From the NCBI GenBank assembly GCA_044359885.1, contig JBIKLI010000224.1, forward strand, positions 1 to 7,295: DNA of 7,295 nucleotides, written 5' to 3'. The stretch is from CAIOSQ01 sp044359885 (GTDB lineage: Bacteria; Pseudomonadota; Alphaproteobacteria; CACIAM-22H2). The notes below the pieces were generated by a model, which was given only the letters and a program-made list of their open reading frames with translations, did not search any database and had not been told where the DNA came from. A program made the position numbers and the translations under genes. Positions within the stretch are counted from its first letter, which is position 1. Each line of letters starts with the position of its first letter. This document shows positions 1 to 5,830 of the stretch, one piece after another.

Positions 1-517
1 GACGGTCGGGGATGCCGAGTTCGTCGAGATGGCGCACCGTGTTCTCGAGATAGGCGACGCAGGGGCCGCGCTGGCCGGCGGCCTCGCAGATCGTCGCCGC
101 GACGCGCGCCGGATCGAGCTTGCCGGCATAGTTGGGATGGCGCCGGTCGACCACGAAGCCGCGGGCGGCGACGCGGCCGGCGGCGGTGTCGAGCCGCAGC
201 ACCCGGCATTCATAGGACCGGTTGCCCATCTCCCGCTCCCACAGATAGCTCCACACCGCCGGCACGTCATGGGCCACGACCCGGTAGGCAAGACCCCGGC
301 AGGAGCCGCCACGATCGAGGCCGAGCACGAGCCCCGGCTGCTCGGGCGTGCCGCGATAGCGCATCGAGTAGAGGCAGAAGGCGCGATGATAGCCGCGCAG
401 CAGCGCCGGCCGCGCCTCGGCGAAGTCGAAGCCCGGGTCCCAGATCAGCGAGCCATAGGCGAAGACCCAGAGATCCCGGCCATCGGGCGGCGGCGGCTGC
501 GAGCGGTCCAGGGTCAT
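1..517 (-). CDS. chaC: Gamma-glutamylcyclotransferase, ChaC family (C-terminus cut by window edge)
   Basis: ChaC enzymes cleave glutathione or related gamma-glutamyl peptides in the cytoplasm, releasing 5-oxoproline and a dipeptide such as Cys-Gly. I translated this frame by hand; 172 residues are visible and the frame is open to base 1. Seen: the substrate-binding loop FAYGSLIW at residues 19-26, then RGYHRAFCLYS at 41-51, the GLDRGGSCRGLAYRV core at 66-80, and LWEREM at 92-97. E96 aligns with the family's catalytic glutamate. A C-terminal HPNYAG-type segment follows. The start at 517 lacks an obvious Shine-Dalgarno sequence. An in-frame ATG at 574 has GAGG five bases upstream, but the intervening 18 codons have many third-position T (7 of 18) and look non-coding, so I prefer 517. 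The gene is divergent from the DUF2817 gene. The family call is firm; the exact substrate is not. Confidence 0.93.
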   Translation of the reverse strand, partial: MTLDRSQPPPPDGRDLWVFAYGSLIWDPGFDFAEARPALLRGYHRAFCLYSMRYRGTPEQPGLVLGLDRGGSCRGLAYRVVAHDVPAVWSYLWEREMGNRSYECRVLRLDTAAGRVAARGFVVDRRHPNYAGKLDPARVAATICEAAGQRGPCVAYLENTVRHLDELGIPDR

Positions 518-550
518 GCGGGCGCGACGAGAGGGCGGAGCGGACGGGCG

Positions 551-578
551 ACCATAGCCCGCCGCACGAGGCATGCAA
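551..578 (-). promoter_or_regulatory. Candidate promoter for chaC
   Basis: On the minus strand, TTGCAT (578-573) and TATGGT (556-551) are separated by 16 bases, a sigma-70-like arrangement. Transcription would begin near 544, about 27 bases before the preferred chaC start. If the upstream ATG at 574 were the true start, this element would lie inside the gene and the call would fail. It is a match by eye only. Confidence 0.3.
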
Positions 579-600
579 TCCTCGCGCGCCGGGGTATGCT
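573..600 (+). promoter_or_regulatory. Candidate promoter for the DUF2817-DUF2125 pair
   Basis: ATGCAA (573-578, a weak -35) is followed after 16 bases by TATGCT (595-600), which matches four of six -10 consensus positions. The expected transcript start near 607 leaves a leader of about 24 bases containing a good ribosome binding site. The -35 box occupies the same six bases as the candidate chaC -35 on the other strand. Confidence 0.3.
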
Positions 601-617
601 GGCCCCCACACGCCATC

Positions 618-622
618 GGGGA
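618..622 (+). promoter_or_regulatory. Ribosome binding site of the DUF2817 gene
   Basis: GGGGA lies eight bases before the ATG at 631. This supports that ATG as the start of the DUF2817 protein over any other nearby codon. Confidence 0.6.
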
Positions 623-630
623 CCCGCGCC

Positions 631-1731
631 ATGGACATCGCTCGCGCCGCCAGGCTCTGCTTTGCCGCCGACTACGCCGCCGCGCGCGCGAAGTTCCGCG
701 ACGCCTGCCGCGTCTTCGGCATCCCGGTCGAGAGCCATGTCAACCCGCTGCCGGGCCCTCGGGGCGAGGAACTGGCCACCGACAGCGCCTGGGTCGGTCC
801 CGAGGACGCGGCGCATGTCGTCGCGGTGATCTCGGGAACCCACGGCGTCGAGGGGTTCTGCGGCGGCGGGGCGCAGGTCGACTGGCTGCTCGGCGGCGGG
901 TCCGCCGCGCTGCCGCCGGACACGGCGATGCTGCTGGTCCATGCGGTCAACCCGTTCGGCTGGGCCTGGCTGGGGCGCACCACCGAGGAGAATGTCGACC
1001 TCAACCGCAACTGGGTCGATTTCGCCGAGGCGCTGCCGCGCAACGAGGGCTATGACGAGCTCGCCGCGCATCTGGTGCCTGCCGAGATCGAGGGGCCCGG
1101 GCGCGCCGACGCCGACGCGGCGCTCGCCGCCTGGCGCAAGGACCGCACGCTGCAGCAATGGCTGCGTGCGGTCTCGTCCGGCCAATACGACCATCCGGAG
1201 GGCCTGTTCTACGGCGGCAGCGGGCCCACCTGGGCGCGGCGCACCGAGGAGACGATCATCGACCGCCATCGCCTCGCCCAGCGGCGCAGCGTGACCGTGC
1301 TCGACATGCATACCGGGCTTGGCCAGTACGGCTATGGCGAGCCCATCTCGCATATGCCGCAGGAGAGCGAGGCGCGCGCGCGGGTGATGCGGCTATGGGG
1401 CGAGTCGGTCACCGAGCCGGCGCGCGGGAATTCCGTGTCGACCATCCGCCGCGGCCTCTCGGCATTCGGCTGGCGCGACCGGATCGGCGCGCATTGCGTC
1501 TTCGTCACCTTCGAGTTCGGCACCTTCGCGATCGACCCGGTCATCGACGCGCTGCGCGGCGAGTGCTGGGCGCGCCGCCGCGGGCTCGACTGGAACGATC
1601 CGGTGCAGGCGCGGATCCGGAACGCCGCCCGCCGGGCCTTCTATCCGGACACCGACACCTGGCGCGAGCTGGTGCTGGCGCGCACCCGCCAGTGCATCCG
1701 CCAGGCGGTCGAGGGCGTGGCGCGGTCGTGA
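631..1731 (+). CDS. DUF2817 family protein, M14-like zinc carboxypeptidase fold
   Basis: The protein has 366 residues and no signal peptide, so it is probably a cytoplasmic metal-dependent hydrolase. The DUF2817 family resembles M14 carboxypeptidases and aspartoacylases. Seen: SGTHGVEG at 68-75 supplies the HxxE zinc motif (H71, E74). NVDLNRNW at 121-128 matches the arginine-bearing substrate loop of the M14 group. DMHTG, with H227, gives the third zinc ligand. FEFGT, with E295, sits where M14 enzymes carry the catalytic glutamate. All expected active-site positions are therefore present and the gene looks intact. The start is supported by GGGGA at 618-622. The gene ends in a TGATG overlap with the DUF2125 gene, suggesting co-translation. 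The substrate is unknown; peptide or N-acyl-amino-acid hydrolysis is inferred from the fold only. Confidence 0.9.
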   Translation: MDIARAARLCFAADYAAARAKFRDACRVFGIPVESHVNPLPGPRGEELATDSAWVGPEDAAHVVAVISGTHGVEGFCGGGAQVDWLLGGGSAALPPDTAMLLVHAVNPFGWAWLGRTTEENVDLNRNWVDFAEALPRNEGYDELAAHLVPAEIEGPGRADADAALAAWRKDRTLQQWLRAVSSGQYDHPEGLFYGGSGPTWARRTEETIIDRHRLAQRRSVTVLDMHTGLGQYGYGEPISHMPQESEARARVMRLWGESVTEPARGNSVSTIRRGLSAFGWRDRIGAHCVFVTFEFGTFAIDPVIDALRGECWARRRGLDWNDPVQARIRNAARRAFYPDTDTWRELVLARTRQCIRQAVEGVARS

Positions 1732-2789
1732 TGGCAAGCTGGCTGCGGATCGGCGCCATCGCCGTCGCGGCGTCGGCGGCGCTGTGGGCGGGCGGCTGGT
1801 TCGTCGTCGCCACGACGATCGACGGGCGCGTGCGCGCCTGGGCCGCCGCGCAGGCCGCGCAAGGCGCGCGCGTGGCCTTCGCCGCGCTGGAGGTCGGCGG
1901 CTTCCCGACCCGTTTTCGCCTCCGCGCCGACGGCTGGGAGTTCGCGACCGCCGGCGCCGACGGATGGAGCCTGCGCGGCGCGCGGCTCGAGGCGACGCTG
2001 GTTCCCTGGGACCGCGGCACGATCGTGCTGCACCTGCCCGGGGCGCATCGCATCGAGCGACGCAGGGCCGGCGACGGCACCGGCCTCGGCATCGAGGCGC
2101 AACGCCCCGACGGCGTGCTGCGCCTCGACGCCCGGGGCGGCATACGGGCGCTGGAACTCGATCTGGGCAAGGTGGCGCTGACGCTTCCGCCCAGCCCGTC
2201 CCTGGCGGCCGACCAGCGCGGCGTCACGGTCGCCCGGCTGCAGGTCGCGATCCGGCCCAGCGACCCGCCGCATCCGCAGACGCGCGAATTCCTGGCCCTC
2301 GCCCTGCGCGCCGAGGACGTCGTGCTGCCGCGCGGCCTGACGCGGCCGATGGATGCCACGATCCGGCTCGCCGACGCCGGGATCGCGCTGCGCGGCGAGA
2401 CCGGCACCGGCGGCGGCACGGCCGAGAGGATCCTCGCCTGGCGCGATTCCGGCGGCGTCGTCGAACTGACGCGGCTCGAGCTCGACTGGGCGCCGCTGCG
2501 CCTGACCGGCGACGGCACCGCCGCGCTCGACGCGCGCAACCGGCCCCAGGCCGCGCTGACGCTGCGCGTCGCCGGCCTGCCCGACCTGATCGACGCGCTG
2601 GCGCGCGCGCGCCAGATCGGCCTTGCCCAGGCCGCCGCGTTCAAGGCGCTCGCGGCCGGGATGGCGCGCACCGATCCGGCGACCGGCCGGCGCGAGGTGG
2701 CGCTGCCGGTGACGGCGCAGGACGGCCGGCTCGCGGTCGCCGGGATCGCGCTGATGCCGCTCGCGCCGATCCCGCTGCCCCCGCGCTGA
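1731..2789 (+). CDS. DUF2125 family membrane-anchored protein
   Basis: A 352-residue protein of unknown function whose layout fits the alphaproteobacterial DUF2125 family. Seen: a short basic start, then a hydrophobic alanine-rich segment at about residues 5-27 that reads as an uncleaved N-terminal membrane anchor or signal sequence. The rest is predicted outside the cytoplasm. GGFPTRFR at 56-63 is a family-type motif. The remainder alternates short hydrophobic and polar stretches, suggesting beta-strand-rich structure, and ends in a proline-rich tail. The ATG shares one base with the DUF2817 stop (TGATG) and has no strong Shine-Dalgarno of its own, so translation is probably coupled. A GTG codon directly in front (1728) is an alternative start. 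DUF2125 genes are, to my recollection, often neighbours of prephenate/arogenate dehydrogenase genes in alphaproteobacteria, as here. No enzymatic motif is visible. Confidence 0.85.
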   Translation: MASWLRIGAIAVAASAALWAGGWFVVATTIDGRVRAWAAAQAAQGARVAFAALEVGGFPTRFRLRADGWEFATAGADGWSLRGARLEATLVPWDRGTIVLHLPGAHRIERRRAGDGTGLGIEAQRPDGVLRLDARGGIRALELDLGKVALTLPPSPSLAADQRGVTVARLQVAIRPSDPPHPQTREFLALALRAEDVVLPRGLTRPMDATIRLADAGIALRGETGTGGGTAERILAWRDSGGVVELTRLELDWAPLRLTGDGTAALDARNRPQAALTLRVAGLPDLIDALARARQIGLAQAAAFKALAAGMARTDPATGRREVALPVTAQDGRLAVAGIALMPLAPIPLPPR

Positions 2790-2800
2790 CGCCGCGCGGC

Positions 2801-3691
2801 TCAGGCCTGGCGGGCCTGGACGATGCCGCGGCGGATCTGCCGGGCGCGCGAGAAGACCTTGTGCAGCGTCTCGCCGTCGTCGTGGCGGATCGCCTTCTGG
2901 AGGAGCGCGATGTCCTCGTAGAGCCGCCCGGTCATCTCCAGCACGGCATCCTTGTTGGACAGGAAGATGTCGCGCCACATGGTCGGATCGGACCCGGCGA
3001 CGCGGGTGAAGTCGCGGAAGCCCGAGGCCGCGAACTTGATGACGTCGGCACGCATCGTGCCCTCGAGGTCGCTGACCGTGTTGACGATCGTGTAGGCGAT
3101 GAGATGCGGGACGTGGCTGGTGATCGCCAGTACCCGATCGTGATGCACCGGCGGCATCACGGCGATCTCCATGCCCGCCTTGCGCCAGAGCGCGGCGACG
3201 CGCTCGACGGCGCGCGGATCGGTGCCGTCCGGCGGCGTCAGGATGCACCAGCGCCCGGCGAAGAGATCCGCGAAGCCGGCCTCGGGACCGGAGTTCTCGG
3301 TCCCGGCGATCGGATGTCCGGGCACCAGATGGACGCCGCGCCGCATATGCGGCGCCAGCGCCTCGACCACCGCGCGCTTGACCGATCCGACATCGGACAG
3401 GATCGCGCCCCTGGCGAGCTTCGGGCCGATCGCGGCGGCGAGCGCCGGGAAGCTCAGCACCGGCGTGCAGAGCATGACGAGGTCGGCGCCGCGCACCGCC
3501 TTCGCCGGATCGGCGACCGCGCGGTCGGCGATCCCGAGTTCCAGGACCTTGTCGCGGACCGCGGCCGAGGCGTCGCAGGCGACGAGCTCGCCCGCGAGTC
3601 CGTCCCGACGCACGACCCGCGCCAGCGACGAGCCGATCAGCCCCATGCCGACGATGACGATCCGCCGGAACAGCGGCCTGGCGCGCGCCAT
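2801..3691 (-). CDS. tyrC: Prephenate/arogenate (cyclohexadienyl) dehydrogenase
   Basis: This enzyme oxidatively decarboxylates prephenate to 4-hydroxyphenylpyruvate, or arogenate to tyrosine, with NAD(P)+ in the cytoplasm. The 296-residue protein begins with a Rossmann fold: GMGLIGSS at 15-22, with D40 at the end of the second strand where acidic residues favour NAD+ over NADP+. SDVGSVK at 99-105 follows. HPIAGTENSG at 126-135 contains the conserved catalytic histidine (H126), and TSHVPHL at 191-197 is a second family motif. The C-terminal part is the helical dimerisation domain. The length suits a stand-alone dehydrogenase; there is no fused mutase or ACT domain. The start lies five bases after the hisC stop, with AGGG nine bases upstream inside hisC, so it is the last gene of the aroQ-hisC-tyrC operon. 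Preference for prephenate or arogenate cannot be read from the sequence, hence the broad name. Confidence 0.95.
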   Translation of the reverse strand: MARARPLFRRIVIVGMGLIGSSLARVVRRDGLAGELVACDASAAVRDKVLELGIADRAVADPAKAVRGADLVMLCTPVLSFPALAAAIGPKLARGAILSDVGSVKRAVVEALAPHMRRGVHLVPGHPIAGTENSGPEAGFADLFAGRWCILTPPDGTDPRAVERVAALWRKAGMEIAVMPPVHHDRVLAITSHVPHLIAYTIVNTVSDLEGTMRADVIKFAASGFRDFTRVAGSDPTMWRDIFLSNKDAVLEMTGRLYEDIALLQKAIRHDDGETLHKVFSRARQIRRGIVQARQA

Positions 3692-3696
3692 CGCGA

Positions 3697-4785
3697 TCAG
3701 CCCTGCATGAAGGCGGAGAGGCTGGCGACGACCGCGCGCATCTCCTCCTCGGTGCCGATGGTGAACCGGATCCAGTCGGACAGGCCGTAATTGGCGACCG
3801 GGCGCGGGATGATCCCGTCGCGGGCCAGATGCGCGGTGGCCGCGGCGGCGTCGCGGGGGGCGCCCGGAAAGCGCACGAGCACGAAATTGCCCACCGAGGG
3901 AAGCGGCTCCAGCCCGAGTTCGGCGACGCGCGCGGCGAACCAGGGCATCCAGACGTCGTTGTGCGCGCGCGAGGCGTCGGCGAAGGCAAGATCCTCGAGC
4001 GCCGCCACCCCCGCCGCCTGCGCGGCCGCGGACACGTTGAACGGGCCGCGTACGCGGTTGAGGACGTCGACGATCCCCGGCGCGGCATAGGCCCAGCCCA
4101 GACGCAGGCCACCGAGCGCGAAGATCTTGGAGAAGGTGCGCAGCATGACGACGTTGTCGCAGCTCTCCGCCAGCTCGACCCCGGCGCCGTAGTCGTTGCG
4201 CGTGACGTATTCGGCGTAGGCGGCGTCGATCGCCAGCAGCGTATGCGCCGGCAGGCCGTCGCGCAGACGCCGGAGCTCGGACGCGGAGATGTAGCTGCCC
4301 GTCGGATTGTTGGGATTGGCGACGAAGCAGATCTTCGTGCGGGGCCCGGCCTTGGCAAGCAGCGCGTCGACATCCGTGCGGAAGCCGGTTTCCGGCGCGA
4401 CCACCGGGGTGGCGCCGGCGGCATGGGTCGAGATCGGGTACATGACGAAGCCGTACTGGCTGTAGAGCACTTCGTCGCCCGGGCCCGCATAGGCCTTGGT
4501 CAGCAAGGCGATCAGCTCGTCGGACCCCGCGCCGCAGACGATGCGCGCCGGATCGAGGCCGAAGCGGCGCGAGATCGCCGCGCGCAGCTCGACGGCGCCG
4601 CCGTCGGGATAGCGGTGCAGCTTCTCGGCCAGGGCGACATAGGCCTTCATGGCGCGCGGGCTGGGGCCGAGCGCGCCCTCGTTGGAGGACAGCTTGATGA
4701 CCCGCTGCTGCCCCCCCAGCGACGACTTGCCGCCGACATAGGGTTCGATCTCCATCACGCCGGGGCGGGGAACGGGATTGCTCAT
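3697..4785 (-). CDS. hisC: Histidinol-phosphate / aromatic aminotransferase
   Basis: A fold-type I, PLP-dependent class I/II aminotransferase of 362 residues. It converts imidazole-acetol phosphate to histidinol phosphate. In this genomic setting it probably also transaminates prephenate or 4-hydroxyphenylpyruvate. Seen: LSSNEGALGPSP at 32-43 near the N-terminus; NPNNPTG at 157-163, where N160 is the PLP-contacting asparagine; D187 and Y190 in AIDAAYAEY; the Schiff-base lysine K220 in TFSKIF; R228, which should bind the PLP phosphate; and R340 in RFTIGT, which should bind the substrate carboxylate. All key residues are present. GAGG at 4794-4791 lies five bases before the ATG and fixes the start. 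The gene lies between aroQ and tyrC. A comparable hisC-like/tyrC arrangement with dual function is described in Zymomonas mobilis. Confidence 0.94.
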   Translation of the reverse strand: MSNPVPRPGVMEIEPYVGGKSSLGGQQRVIKLSSNEGALGPSPRAMKAYVALAEKLHRYPDGGAVELRAAISRRFGLDPARIVCGAGSDELIALLTKAYAGPGDEVLYSQYGFVMYPISTHAAGATPVVAPETGFRTDVDALLAKAGPRTKICFVANPNNPTGSYISASELRRLRDGLPAHTLLAIDAAYAEYVTRNDYGAGVELAESCDNVVMLRTFSKIFALGGLRLGWAYAAPGIVDVLNRVRGPFNVSAAAQAAGVAALEDLAFADASRAHNDVWMPWFAARVAELGLEPLPSVGNFVLVRFPGAPRDAAAATAHLARDGIIPRPVANYGLSDWIRFTIGTEEEMRAVVASLSAFMQG

Positions 4786-4790
4786 GATGG

Positions 4791-4794
4791 CCTC
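4791..4794 (-). promoter_or_regulatory. Ribosome binding site of hisC
   Basis: GAGG on the minus strand, five bases before the hisC ATG at 4785. It gives hisC its own initiation site, although it is downstream of aroQ on the same transcript. Confidence 0.5.
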
Positions 4795-4825
4795 GTCGTT
4801 CGGGTCTCGATGGGAAAATCCGGCC

Positions 4826-4848
4826 GGGCGCGCGCTTCAGCCGCGCCC
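4826..4848 (-). promoter_or_regulatory. GC-rich hairpin across the aroQ stop codon
   Basis: On the transcript, GGGCGCG (4848-4842) can pair with CGCGCCC (4832-4826). Two more inner pairs are possible, leaving a UGAA loop that contains the aroQ UGA stop. A CCGGCCGG palindrome and a short TTTT run follow within about 15 bases. The T run is too short for a confident intrinsic terminator. It may be a partial terminator, a pause, or an mRNA processing or stability element between aroQ and hisC. Confidence 0.3.
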
Positions 4849-5682
4849 CAGGTCCAGCGGCACCGCATAGCCGCCGACCGGTCGGATCAGCGCACCCTCG
4901 CCGAGCGCCGCGGCCACCAGGGCAAGGCGCGCGTCGCCGGGCTCGGGATGGGCTGAGAGTTCCACCAGTTGCAGCGATCCGCCGGACGGATCGTCATGCG
5001 CGGCCGGCAGGCCGATCACGGTCAGCCCCGCCTTGCCGAAGATCGCGGTCAGCCGGGTCTGGCTGAGTTCGGCGCGGGTCTCGACGATCGCGAAGCCACG
5101 ATCCTGACCCGAGGCATCGAAGGTCTGCCGGCCGACGAGAAGCGCCGCGCCGCCGCGCCGGTCCGGCGCGAAGGGTACGCGCGCGACCACGTTCAGCTGC
5201 GGGGCGGGGCCAGCGCCCAGCCCACGCCACCAAGGGTCCTCCGGCGTGTCGCCGGGCAGCGGCACAAGCGCGATCTGCGCACGGCCCTCGGCGAGCGCGC
5301 TCAGCGCGCGGGCCGCCGACCCGACCGGCTGCAGCGTCGTGAGCGTGCCGAAATGGTCGCGCGCCAGTTCGATGCCCTGGCCACCGGCAGCGCCCGTCGC
5401 GACGGCGATCGCGAACGGGCCCTGCAGACGGCTGTTGGCGGTCATGATCTCGCGCCAGATCCGCACGACCACGCTGGCAGGCATCGAACCCGCATGGCGC
5501 GCGACGAGCCGGCGGACGACATTGGCCTCGCGCCCCGGCCGCAGCGTCGGTCCCTCGGCGCCCTTCGCCGCGCGCACTTCGGCCGCGAGCCGCGCGCGCG
5601 CCATGAGCGCGTCGTGGATCGTGTCGTCGAGCGCGTCGATCTGACGCCGGATCCGATCCAGCGTCGCGGGGGGCGTTTCCAT
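4837..5682 (-). CDS. aroQ: Chorismate mutase (AroQ) with a degenerate prephenate-dehydratase-like and ACT-like C-terminus
   Basis: The N-terminal domain (about residues 5-88) is an all-helical AroQ-type mutase that rearranges chorismate to prephenate. Aligned by eye with the E. coli PheA mutase domain, R12, R29, K40, R51, E52 and Q87 match active-site residues R11, R28, K39, R51, E52 and Q88. The equivalent of D48 is not acidic. The remaining 190 residues resemble a reduced PheA tail. Residues 89-143 look like the first lobe of prephenate dehydratase, ending in IALVPLP instead of the usual VVPIENS. Most of the second lobe is absent, and the TRF motif expected before ALLVGR (179-185) is replaced by small residues. 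Residues 196-276 look like an ACT domain ending in VGGYAVP. The protein has 281 residues against about 386 in E. coli PheA. The ATG at 5682 begins just before the mutase helix; AGGA lies unusually close to it. A longer open frame to 5946 crosses metX and is unlikely. First gene of aroQ-hisC-tyrC. Confidence 0.88.
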   Translation of the reverse strand: METPPATLDRIRRQIDALDDTIHDALMARARLAAEVRAAKGAEGPTLRPGREANVVRRLVARHAGSMPASVVVRIWREIMTANSRLQGPFAIAVATGAAGGQGIELARDHFGTLTTLQPVGSAARALSALAEGRAQIALVPLPGDTPEDPWWRGLGAGPAPQLNVVARVPFAPDRRGGAALLVGRQTFDASGQDRGFAIVETRAELSQTRLTAIFGKAGLTVIGLPAAHDDPSGGSLQLVELSAHPEPGDARLALVAAALGEGALIRPVGGYAVPLDLGRG

Positions 5683-5710
5683 TTCCTGCTCGGTTTTCCC
5701 GGGGAAGACC

Positions 5711-5739
5711 GGAATATCCGCTGCGCGCCGCGAAAGCAA
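5711..5739 (-). promoter_or_regulatory. Candidate promoter of the aroQ-hisC-tyrC operon
   Basis: Minus-strand TTGCTT (5739-5734), a 17-base spacer, and TATTCC (5716-5711) form a moderate sigma-70-like promoter. The predicted start near 5704 gives a leader of about 22 bases before the aroQ ATG at 5682. Found by eye; both boxes are imperfect. Confidence 0.35.
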
Positions 5740-5760
5740 TTGTCCGCCGCGCCATCGGCC

Positions 5761-5789
5761 TTGAACCCCGGGGGTGGGGGTGCGATCTT
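5761..5789 (+). promoter_or_regulatory. Candidate promoter of metX-metW
   Basis: TTGAAC (5761-5766), a 17-base spacer, and GATCTT (5784-5789) form a weak sigma-70-like promoter. The predicted start near 5796 gives a leader of about 35 bases. The -10 box overlaps the right arm of the 9-base inverted repeat, so a protein bound there could block it. Low confidence. Confidence 0.22.
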
Positions 5790-5830
5790 CCCCGCCCTTC
5801 GTTCCAACCGCCCGTTCTCCGGACACGTGC

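Larger units (their letters stand above)
5683..5830. promoter_or_regulatory. Divergent control region between aroQ and metX
   Basis: This 148-base gap must drive the aromatic operon leftward and metX-metW rightward. It holds a perfect 9-base inverted repeat, CGGGGAAGA at 5700-5708 and TCTTCCCCG at 5786-5794, with 77 bases between the arms. It also holds a C/G-run stretch at 5766-5780. I found no match to the SAM-II riboswitch consensus often seen before metA/metX genes in alphaproteobacteria, and no leader peptide with a Phe, Tyr, Trp or Met run. Confidence 0.55.

Noticed and set aside
514..1353. A 279-codon open frame on the minus strand opposite the DUF2817 gene
   Set aside because: The DUF2817 frame has a complete set of zinc-hydrolase motifs and a ribosome binding site. 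The antisense frame shows no domain and ends exactly over the chaC start.
1784..3790. A 668-codon open frame on the plus strand
   Set aside because: It overlaps DUF2125 in another frame and is antisense to all of tyrC. The product is arginine-rich low-complexity sequence without recognisable domains.
1641..4490. A 949-codon open frame on the minus strand
   Set aside because: It runs antisense to DUF2125 and out of frame through tyrC and hisC. Its translation is Arg/Ala/Pro-rich with no motif. Long spurious frames are normal in very GC-rich DNA, and the genes it overlaps have clear family motifs.
5766..5781. G-quadruplex in the metX leader
   Set aside because: Only two adjacent G runs are present; four are needed for an intramolecular quadruplex.
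5770..5830. SAM-II riboswitch in the metX leader
   Set aside because: No stretch resembles the conserved SAM-II core or its pseudoknot layout. The leader is short and made of C/G runs. A covariance-model scan would be the proper test.
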